From Gammaproteobacteria bacterium (GTDB taxonomy: Bacteria; Pseudomonadota; Gammaproteobacteria; Acidiferrobacterales; SZUA-150), in contig JAOUOD010000008.1 in assembly GCA_029880545.1 (NCBI GenBank), forward strand, positions 1-64,000: DNA of 64,000 nt, written 5' to 3'. Under the pieces are notes generated by a model, which saw nothing but the letters and a program-made list of their open reading frames with translations, ran no database searches and was not told where the DNA came from. How positions within the stretch are numbered: the stretch's first letter is position 1; every line of letters begins with the position of its first letter. Shown here in pieces: positions 58,128 to 64,000 of this stretch. A program made the position numbers and the translations under genes.

Positions 58128-58910
58128 GTGTCATCCCAACAGTCTCAACCAGGTATTCCGGTCCCTGTAAAAAGGCGCCCAGGCTGGGCGGCCACTCTTG
58201 CAGTCATCGCAATGTTACCTTTACTTACCGCCCTTGGTTTCTGGCAATTGCATCGCGCGGAAGAAAAAACCGGAATCCAGGCGGAATATGACCGCAGGGA
58301 GAGCGCCGGTGAAATAGCAGTTACCGGAACACTACGGAGTGTTGAAGACCTTCGGTTTTATCGCATTCGTGTTCGTGGTGAATACGAGGTCGATCGGCAA
58401 ATCTGGCTGGATAACCGGGTGCATAACGGCCAGGTGGGTTACCATGTTCTGACGCCATTACGAATCGAAGGAAGCGATACACGCATTCTCGTTAATCGTG
58501 GCTGGATTCATCAAGGCCAGGGCAGAGCCGAGTTGCCGTCGGCGCCGCCACCGGCCGGTATACATACTGTTGTTGGTGTCGCAACAGTGCCATTCAAGGG
58601 TGGTTACAGGCTGGGCCCGGCTTTTCAGGCTGACGGAAAATGGCATGCCCGGTGGCAGTTTGTCGAGATGGATCAGTATGCGCAGGCCGTGCCTTACGCT
58701 GTGCAGCCGGTCATGATGCTGCTTGACGCAGGCGACCAACCCGGCGGCCTGATCCGCGAATGGAAGCGCCTGGACGCCGGAATCGCTGTGCATCACGGAT
58801 ACGCATTTCAATGGTTTTCGCTCGCTGTTACACTGGCGGGCATCTACCTGTTTTTCCTGTTCCGCAAGCCAGGTCGAGCGGAAGGGACCGATTCGGATAT
58901 TGAGGCATGA
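58128..58910 (+). CDS. SURF1-family cytochrome oxidase assembly protein
   Basis: The start is placed at the GTG at 58128; the frame is open from 58035, but that would overlap the divergent DUF2909 start. It has 260 residues. The N-terminal helix WAATLAVIAMLPLLTALGFWQLHRAEEK is the SURF1 hallmark. VRGEYEVDRQIWLDNRVHNGQVGYHVLTPL and ILVNRGWIHQG form the core, and a second helix closes the C-terminus (FQWFSLAVTLAGIYLFFLFR). It assists heme insertion into subunit I. It overlaps the next gene by ATGA. Confidence 0.93.
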   Translation: MSSQQSQPGIPVPVKRRPGWAATLAVIAMLPLLTALGFWQLHRAEEKTGIQAEYDRRESAGEIAVTGTLRSVEDLRFYRIRVRGEYEVDRQIWLDNRVHNGQVGYHVLTPLRIEGSDTRILVNRGWIHQGQGRAELPSAPPPAGIHTVVGVATVPFKGGYRLGPAFQADGKWHARWQFVEMDQYAQAVPYAVQPVMMLLDAGDQPGGLIREWKRLDAGIAVHHGYAFQWFSLAVTLAGIYLFFLFRKPGRAEGTDSDIEA

Positions 58911-59515
58911 CCCAGGACAAGCATACAGTGAACCGAGGCAATCGATTTACAATTATTGCCGTGGCAGTCGTTTTTCTGGCGCCGATAGTCGGTGCCTATA
59001 TTCTGCATGCAACCGGCTGGCAGCCCGAGAGCACGAAGAACCGGGGCGCTCTGGTACCTGGTCCGGTTGCCATGGCAGAACAGCATTTCAATCTTGCCAA
59101 TGGCGGCAGTCTTGCACTGAAAGATATTCGTCATAGCTGGGGTGTGCTTTATATTGGTGGCGACAGTTGTGACCCGGACTGCGTTGAGCGCCTGGAGCGA
59201 TTGCGTCGTGCGCACATATCGCTGGGCAAGAACCAGCCTCGTGTGCACAGGCTTTACCTCGCACGCAGTGCCACCCATGATTACCAGGCGCTTGGTCGGC
59301 AGTTCCCGGAGCTGAAAATTCTGGCTGCGCCGGAAGCGGGTATTGTGTCCTGGCGTGCGCAGCTCAAGGATGCGGTTGGAGGTGATCTCGTGCCGGGAAT
59401 GATGTTTATTATTGATCCGCTCGGTAACGCCATACTCAATTACCGGGCAGATGCGGATCCGGTCGATGTTCGCAAGGATCTTGGCAGGTTGCTGCATGTA
59501 TCCCGTTTGGGCTGA
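58907..59515 (+). CDS. Membrane-anchored Sco/thioredoxin-like protein
   Basis: The protein has 202 residues. One N-terminal helix (FTIIAVAVVFLAPIVGAYIL) anchors a periplasmic domain. GVLYIGGDSCDPDCVERL contains a C88-x3-C92 pair in the place of the copper-binding CxxxC of Sco proteins, and FIIDPLGNAILNYRADADP matches the later thioredoxin-fold strands. The Sco metal His is not obvious. A similar uncharacterised gene stands between surf1 and ctaA in Pseudomonas. It is probably a copper or redox helper for CuA. Confidence 0.75.
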   Translation: MTQDKHTVNRGNRFTIIAVAVVFLAPIVGAYILHATGWQPESTKNRGALVPGPVAMAEQHFNLANGGSLALKDIRHSWGVLYIGGDSCDPDCVERLERLRRAHISLGKNQPRVHRLYLARSATHDYQALGRQFPELKILAAPEAGIVSWRAQLKDAVGGDLVPGMMFIIDPLGNAILNYRADADPVDVRKDLGRLLHVSRLG

Positions 59516-59554
59516 TGAAGCAATCATGGAACCAGACATGACGAGGCAGATTTT

Positions 59555-60493
59555 ATGAGCACAGAAGATACCGCAGCGCCAGAAACCCGGTCGCGTAACC
59601 CGCTTCGTATGGCGCGGGAATTTTTTCAGCTGACCAAGCCGGGCGTGGTGGCATTGATTGTATTTACAGCCGTTGTCGGCATGTTCCTGTCTACGCCCGG
59701 CGCGGTACCGTTAAGTGTCTTGATTATTGCTTCCCTCGGAATCGGCATGGCTGCCGGTTCAGCAGCAGCCATAAACCATGTTCTGGACCAGAAGGCGGAT
59801 GCCATTATGGCGCGCACCCGGCATCGGCCGCTACCGCGAGGCGAATTAAGTTCTGCCGAAGCCATTGTATTTGCCATTGTGCTTGGCGCCATTGCCATGA
59901 CCATCCTGGCTGTATGGATCAACCACCTGACTGCATGGCTGACATTTTTTTCGCTGATCGGTTACTCGGTTATCTATACCGTGTACCTTAAGCGTGAGAC
60001 GCCGCAGAACATTGTTATCGGTGGAGCTGCCGGTGCGGCGCCGCCGGTATTGGGTTGGGCGTCGGTGACGGGCGAAGTGACCGGCGATGCGTTGCTGCTG
60101 TTCCTGATTATCTTTCTTTGGACACCGCCGCATTTCTGGGCGCTTGCGTTGTACCGGGTAAAGGAATACGAGCGCGCCAACATCCCCATGTTGCCGGTTA
60201 CGCACGGCAGCAAGTTCACACGTTTGCAGATTTTACTGTACACAATTTTGCTTGCGGCAATCACGTTAATGCCGTTTGCGACCGGCATGGCCGGCACGCT
60301 GTACCTGGTCGGTGTTACTGTACTAAATGCCATTTTCCTGTATAGCGCCATTGCATTGTACAGGACATACAGTGACGAGCTGGCCAAAAAAACGTTCAAG
60401 TATTCAATTCATTACCTCAGCCTGATATTTGCATTGCTCCTGGTCGATCATTATCGCCTGTATATCATTGAGGCATTGCAGTCATTGATGTAG
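59555..60493 (+). CDS. ctaB: Protoheme IX farnesyltransferase (heme O synthase)
   Basis: This multi-spanning UbiA-family prenyltransferase converts heme B to heme O. The protein has 312 residues. The first prenyl-binding motif region reads NHVLDQKADAIMARTRHRPLPRG, and the second WTPPHFWALALYRVKEYERANIPMLPVTHG. The length is normal. It is usually preceded by ctaA, which makes heme A from its product; ctaA is not present in this window. Confidence 0.95.
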   Translation: MSTEDTAAPETRSRNPLRMAREFFQLTKPGVVALIVFTAVVGMFLSTPGAVPLSVLIIASLGIGMAAGSAAAINHVLDQKADAIMARTRHRPLPRGELSSAEAIVFAIVLGAIAMTILAVWINHLTAWLTFFSLIGYSVIYTVYLKRETPQNIVIGGAAGAAPPVLGWASVTGEVTGDALLLFLIIFLWTPPHFWALALYRVKEYERANIPMLPVTHGSKFTRLQILLYTILLAAITLMPFATGMAGTLYLVGVTVLNAIFLYSAIALYRTYSDELAKKTFKYSIHYLSLIFALLLVDHYRLYIIEALQSLM

Positions 60494-60503
60494 GACCGGA
60501 ACC

Positions 60504-61079
60504 ATGAAGCTGCTGCTGATCGTTTTTTCCTGCCTGTTACTGGCAGGGTGTCCGGCGCCAAAGCCGACATTTCAAGGCACCGATATGAGCTTTGTTGATT
60601 TTGGCAGCTCGCCGGAATTGACCGGGCACGATGGAAACAGGCACAGCGTTTCAGAATACGGGGGTAAGATAGTTGCCGTATTTTTCGGTTACGCAACCTG
60701 CCCGCATATTTGTGCACCAGTGCTGTACAAGCTTGCCAAGGTGCGCGCGGCCCTGGGAGAGAAGGCATCAAGCTTCCAGATACTGTTTGTAACAGTGGAC
60801 CCCGAGGCGGATACACCCGAGGTATTGAAGAAATTTGTTGACGGCTTCGATGCCGATATTATGGGATTGACAGGAACCGTCGCTGAAATAGAGGCAGCCA
60901 AACAGCATTACAAGGTAGGTGCGATCGAGCGTATCGATGAAAACAAGAAACGCGTAATTGACCACAGCGGCGCAATTTTTATCTACGATACCAAAGGCAA
61001 GCTGAGACTGTTATTCCAGCAGGATGCGGCGGTGGACGCGATTGCGGCTGATATCACCGCGCTGTTGAATATCAGTTAG
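60504..61079 (+). CDS. SCO1/SenC copper chaperone lipoprotein
   Basis: The protein has 191 residues. The lipobox LLAGC gives a lipid anchor at Cys16. The thioredoxin fold carries the copper ligands C66-PHI-C70 and H154 (VIDHSG). VTVDPEADTPEVLKKF is a family signature. It delivers copper to the CuA site of subunit II. It ends the oxidase cluster and overlaps the convergent CULT gene by eight bases. Confidence 0.94.
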   Translation: MKLLLIVFSCLLLAGCPAPKPTFQGTDMSFVDFGSSPELTGHDGNRHSVSEYGGKIVAVFFGYATCPHICAPVLYKLAKVRAALGEKASSFQILFVTVDPEADTPEVLKKFVDGFDADIMGLTGTVAEIEAAKQHYKVGAIERIDENKKRVIDHSGAIFIYDTKGKLRLLFQQDAAVDAIAADITALLNIS

Positions 61080-61563
61080 GTCGTTCTTCCAGTAACTGAT
61101 CCATGATCAGGCCATAAAAATGCATTCCGGCAGCGTTGTTATATGCCCAGCCCAGGTGGTTGTTGCAGGCTGCGCATAACACCGGAACCCAGTGATAACC
61201 CCTGAACCAGCTGTGCGCTGTCGTCCAGTCACCGATTGGAACACATCCGTGAGCCTCGCTGTAACAGCAGATAACAAAATCGACTCCGGCAGGATTTCGA
61301 AAACAGTAAACGTGCTGGTTATTGAACTCGATACGGAACCGGGCATGGGTAACAAGGTGTCGGCAGCGTACGCACAGAATGTGGCTATGACTGTCGGGTT
61401 TGATCGGCGAATCAACAGCATCATCAGGGAGTTTTTGTGTAGCGCTGTCGGATTCAAGCAATTGGAGGGCGGGCAGCCCGGCAGTAGCACTGAAGCGGTG
61501 AAGAGTGCAATGAAAAAGGGCATCATCAGAGAGGCCCTTTTTAATGCCAGGTGAACCGTTCAT
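61072..61563 (-). CDS. Cereblon-type CULT-domain protein
   Basis: The protein has 163 residues. Residues about 62-160 match the CULT domain, the ligand-binding module of cereblon. The zinc Cys pairs are C64-x2-C67 and C130-x2-C133. The aromatic cage is W119, W125 and W139, with H117 and Y123. The run H-S-W-F-x-G-Y-x-W followed by HLGW has the same spacing as human cereblon H378/W380/Y384/W386/C391/C394/W400. The ending FYGLIMDQL also fits. The N-terminal 60 residues are variable and the start could lie further in. There is no Lon-like domain and no signal peptide. Bacterial CULT proteins are known, but their natural ligand and role are not settled. Confidence 0.88.
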   Translation of the reverse strand: MNGSPGIKKGLSDDALFHCTLHRFSATAGLPALQLLESDSATQKLPDDAVDSPIKPDSHSHILCVRCRHLVTHARFRIEFNNQHVYCFRNPAGVDFVICCYSEAHGCVPIGDWTTAHSWFRGYHWVPVLCAACNNHLGWAYNNAAGMHFYGLIMDQLLEERPN

Positions 61564-61587
61564 GATTTCACCGTCACTATACTGGTA

Positions 61588-62442
61588 TCAGGCAAGCATG
61601 ACCTGTTTCATCTTCGCCATGGCCTTTTTCTCCAGCTGGCGAATGCGTTCAGCCGATACGCCATACTCGTCGGCGAGTTCATGCAGGGTTGCCTTGTCGT
61701 CGTTGAGCCAGCGACGGGTGACAATATCGCGGCTGCGATCATCAAGTTCCGCCAGCGCCAGGTGAATCTGTTGCTCCTGGTCTGATTCAGACGACGTCTG
61801 GTTTGCCAGGACTTCCGGGTTGTAACGCATGTCCTGCAGGTAACCGGCGGGACTGGCCTGGAAATAATCATCGTCATCGCTGTCATTCATGTCGAAAGCG
61901 ATGTCCTGGCCGCTCATGCGGGATTCCATTTCGGTGACTGTTTTCTCCGGTACATCCAGGTCGTTGGCCAGCGCCTTGATTTCATCCTGGTTCATCCAGC
62001 CCAGGCGGGTGCGCGCCTTGCGCAGGTTGAAAAACAGTTTGCGCTGGGCCTTGGTGGTAGCGACTTTGACAATGCGCCAATTGCGCAGAATGTAATCGTA
62101 GATTTCCGCCCGAATCCAGTGCACGGCAAATGACACCAGGCGCACGCCACGTGACGGATCAAAATGTTTTACTGCCTTCATCAGGCCGATATTGCCTTCC
62201 TGGATCAGGTCGGCTTGTGGCAGGCCATAGCCGGTAAACTTGCGGGCTATGCGAACCACGGAATGAAGCTGTGACAGGATCAGCTGGCGGACCGCATCCA
62301 GGTCACCGTGGCTCTGGTAACGTGTGGCCAGTTCAAATTCTTCCTCGGCTTCCAGTGCCGGTAACTGGTTGACCAGTTGGAAATAGTGGGCCAGACCGTT
62401 TTCGGTATTCAGGTTTACTGCTAACGGAAAATTGTTTGCCAT
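61588..62442 (-). CDS. rpoH: RNA polymerase heat-shock sigma factor RpoH (sigma-32)
   Basis: From the ATG at 62442, eight bases after GAGG, the protein has 284 residues; a TTG at 62466 is an alternative. Region 2 reads LIQEGNIGLMKAVKHFDPSRGVRLVSFAVHWIRAEIYDYILRNWRIVK. The RpoH box QRKLFFNLRK, which separates RpoH from other sigma-70 proteins, is present. Region 4.2 has TLHELADEYGVSAERIRQLEKKAM. The promoter carries a CIRCE operator, so HrcA control is likely. It lies behind ftsX, as in many gammaproteobacteria. Confidence 0.97.
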   Translation of the reverse strand: MANNFPLAVNLNTENGLAHYFQLVNQLPALEAEEEFELATRYQSHGDLDAVRQLILSQLHSVVRIARKFTGYGLPQADLIQEGNIGLMKAVKHFDPSRGVRLVSFAVHWIRAEIYDYILRNWRIVKVATTKAQRKLFFNLRKARTRLGWMNQDEIKALANDLDVPEKTVTEMESRMSGQDIAFDMNDSDDDDYFQASPAGYLQDMRYNPEVLANQTSSESDQEQQIHLALAELDDRSRDIVTRRWLNDDKATLHELADEYGVSAERIRQLEKKAMAKMKQVMLA

Positions 62443-62496
62443 CGCTATTGCCTCGTTACTGTCCAATATCAGGAACCGCTAATATTGTGCATTAGT

Positions 62497-62523
62497 TTAG
62501 CACTCTATTTGTGAGAGTGCCAA
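62497..62523. promoter_or_regulatory. CIRCE element (HrcA operator) in the rpoH promoter
   Basis: TTAGCACTC (62497-62505), nine bases, then GAGTGCCAA (62515-62523). This matches the CIRCE consensus TTAGCACTC-N9-GAGTGCTAA with one difference in 18 positions and exact spacing. It covers the spacer and -10 of the predicted rpoH promoter. CIRCE normally controls groESL and dnaK operons. Confidence 0.85.
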
Positions 62524-62530
62524 GTTTCAA
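62502..62530 (-). promoter_or_regulatory. Predicted sigma-70-type promoter of rpoH
   Basis: On the minus strand, TTGAAA (62530-62525) and TAGAGT (62507-62502) are 17 bp apart, about 60 bp before the rpoH ATG. It overlaps the CIRCE element, so a repressor there would block polymerase. The -10 is only a four-of-six match. Confidence 0.5.
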
Positions 62531-62619
62531 GAAAATTCCTGATTTACGTTAAGTCTTTGATTTTTTGTGTTATTGCCGAATAATATGTCAAATTCTGTAA
62601 ACTGGAACGACAACTTCGG

Positions 62620-63531
62620 CTAGCGGGGTTCAATTTCAGCTAAATGACGGCTTACGGCAATGCGGGCGCCCAGCCAGCCCATCAAGGCACCGCCTCCAAG
62701 CAACACCAGGCTCGCAGGAGCGGACAGGCCGGCCAGGCGGTAATCGCTACCGTACAGGGCTACCAGGTGCTGTATTGGTTCAGCCAGTGCCCACAGGCCG
62801 CCTGTGACCAGCAGCCAGGCGACGGTACCGCCAAACAGGCCGTAGAACCACCCGGAATACAGGAACGGCCGACGAATGAAGGCGTTGGTTGCGCCTATGA
62901 GTTTCATGATTTCGATTTCCTGGCGCCGATTCAGTATCGCCAATCGAATGGTGTTACTGGTAGTCAGCACGACACCGACGGCAAGCAAGCCACCAAGCAG
63001 CAGCACGCTGCGACGGGCAATTTCAAGCAGCGCCTTCAGGCGTTTGACCCATTTCATGTCCAGTTGTGCAAGGTCCACCTGTGGAAGCGTGCCAAGAGTC
63101 TCAACAAGCTCGTCCAGTTGCGCGGCTGAGGTGTTTTCAGCCGGTTCGACCAGTAACACACCCGGCAACGGGTTCCTGTCCAGCGCATCCAGGGCGTCAC
63201 CGAAACCCGAGTGTTGTTTGAATTCCGCCAGCGCCGCGTCCGGATCGATATACTGTACAACCGAAACGTGTTCGTGCTGTTGCAGTTGAGCTGCCAGGGC
63301 GCGGGCGTCAGCATCATTTGTACCGTGCTTCAGAAATACGCTGACCTGGGCGTTGCCGCCCCAGCCGGTACTGAGTTGCTGGATGTTTTCCAGTGTGACG
63401 TACAAGACGGCCGGCAGCGCGAGACTGATACCAATTACCAGCAAGCTCATCAGCGAGGCAAGCGGTGTTCGCGCCAGCTGGCCAAGGCTGTAAAACAATA
63501 CCTGCAGATGCCGCATGAAATAATTTTTCAT
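62620..63531 (-). CDS. ftsX: Cell division protein FtsX
   Basis: This inner-membrane partner of FtsE signals to peptidoglycan hydrolase activators at the septum. The protein has 303 residues. It has a first helix (LASLMSLLVIGISLALPAVLYV), a periplasmic domain (AQVSVFLKHGTNDADARALAAQL), and three further helices with TSNTIRLAILNRRQEIEIMKLIGATNAFIRRPFLYSG, the conserved FtsX motif. The start overlaps the ftsE stop by four bases. It is followed by rpoH. Confidence 0.96.
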   Translation of the reverse strand: MKNYFMRHLQVLFYSLGQLARTPLASLMSLLVIGISLALPAVLYVTLENIQQLSTGWGGNAQVSVFLKHGTNDADARALAAQLQQHEHVSVVQYIDPDAALAEFKQHSGFGDALDALDRNPLPGVLLVEPAENTSAAQLDELVETLGTLPQVDLAQLDMKWVKRLKALLEIARRSVLLLGGLLAVGVVLTTSNTIRLAILNRRQEIEIMKLIGATNAFIRRPFLYSGWFYGLFGGTVAWLLVTGGLWALAEPIQHLVALYGSDYRLAGLSAPASLVLLGGGALMGWLGARIAVSRHLAEIEPR

Positions 63532-64000
63532 AGCGGTTGCTCGAGACTGTCAAATACCAGTTCACCCTGGTGAAGCTGGAGCACACGTTTTTGCATGCGC
63601 TTGAGCTGGCGCAGGTCATGGGTGGCGATAAAAACGGTCACACCATGCTGGTTGAATTCTGCGAACAGGTCCATGATTTCGTCAGAAAGGCGCTCGTCAA
63701 GATTGCCTGTGGGTTCATCGGCGAGCAGAATGGCCGGCTTGTTGACCACGGCACGGGCAATGCCCACTCGCTGCTGTTCACCGCCTGAGAGGGTTACCGG
63801 CAGCAGTTTGGCCTTGTTCAGCAAGTCGACCTTGTCGAGTGCCGCGTTCACCCGGCGGGAAATTTCGCGGTGGTTGTGGCCAGCCACGACCAGCGGCAGC
63901 GAAACGTTGTCAAACACCGTGCGATCCATCAGTAATTTGTGGTCCTGGAAAACAATGCCGATATCGCGACGAAAATAGGGGATGCGCCAGCGTGGAATCT
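63528..64000 (-). CDS. ftsE: Cell division ATP-binding protein FtsE (partial)
   Basis: This ABC ATPase is cut by the window edge at its N-terminal side; the frame stays open to base 64000. Visible parts are RRDIGIVFQDHKLLMDRTVFDNV (Q-loop region), the signature LSGGEQQRVGIARAVV, Walker B ILLADEPTGNLD and the H-loop FIATHDL. FVFQDHKLL is typical of FtsE as opposed to other ABC ATPases. The Walker A motif lies outside the window. It is coupled to ftsX. Confidence 0.95.
   Translation of the reverse strand, partial: IPRWRIPYFRRDIGIVFQDHKLLMDRTVFDNVSLPLVVAGHNHREISRRVNAALDKVDLLNKAKLLPVTLSGGEQQRVGIARAVVNKPAILLADEPTGNLDERLSDEIMDLFAEFNQHGVTVFIATHDLRQLKRMQKRVLQLHQGELVFDSLEQPL

Noticed and set aside
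1-64000. tRNA, rRNA, prophage or transposase genes
   Set aside because: None were recognised on either strand; no cloverleaf with a conserved T-loop and no DDE, serine or tyrosine recombinase motif was seen.

Overview
The window is a gene-dense stretch of a proteobacterial chromosome, most likely a gammaproteobacterium. The evidence is the gene content and order: rhodanese-grxC-secB-gpsA, an MSHA-type pilus locus, comF-bioFHCD, the ctaC-ctaD-small protein-ctaG-ctaE order of an aa3-type oxidase locus, and ftsE-ftsX-rpoH. No rRNA, tRNA, CRISPR array or insertion sequence was recognised. Most of the DNA looks moderately GC-rich by eye, except for a clearly AT-rich island at about 4.6-11.3 kb.

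Region 1 (1-19.1 kb) is an exopolysaccharide/O-antigen locus. It holds dTDP-rhamnose synthesis (rfbA end, rfbC, rfbD), a Wzx-like flippase and a WecA-like initiating transferase. The AT-rich island follows, with two sulfotransferases, a Wzy-like polymerase, a family 2 glycosyltransferase, a methyltransferase, a WecG/TagA-family transferase and a formyltransferase. After it come a polysaccharide deacetylase, pgi, a 57-residue zinc-ribbon protein, and the Wzb phosphatase / Wza export lipoprotein / Wzc tyrosine kinase set, then cysC (APS kinase). CysC makes PAPS, the donor the two sulfotransferases would need, so the product is probably a sulfated surface polysaccharide. A perfect 65-bp hairpin-bearing repeat sits between wza and wzc.

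Region 2 (19.2-22.1 kb) holds an ArsR-family regulator with BigR/SqrR-like cysteine spacing, a membrane rhodanese, grxC, secB and gpsA.

Region 3 (22.1-35.2 kb) is the most unusual large block. A consensus sigma-54 promoter precedes a same-strand run of secreted DUF11-like proteins that ends in a protein of up to 2435 residues. That protein has DUF11-like modules, three separate OmpA-like peptidoglycan-binding domains and a long beta-rich C-terminus. A convergent orphan lipoprotein closes the block. It looks like an undescribed cell-surface assembly placed between gpsA and trmL.

Region 4 (35.3-48.3 kb) is a complete-looking MSHA-type pilus operon in the order E-G-prepilin-A-C-D-O-P-I-N-like-J-K-L-M-N. 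Its MshP-like protein carries an extra C-terminal carbohydrate-binding-like domain.

Region 5 (48.3-52.7 kb) is comF and bioF-bioH-bioC-bioD, without bioB. Region 6 (52.7-61.1 kb) is a cytochrome c oxidase structural and assembly locus (ctaC, ctaD, small assembly protein, ctaG, ctaE, DUF2909, surf1, Sco-like protein, ctaB, sco). It is preceded by two Fur-box-like sites and lacks ctaA at the usual position. Region 7 (61.1-64 kb), on the minus strand, holds a bacterial cereblon-type CULT-domain protein that keeps the whole thalidomide-pocket signature, then rpoH with a CIRCE element in its promoter, ftsX and partial ftsE.
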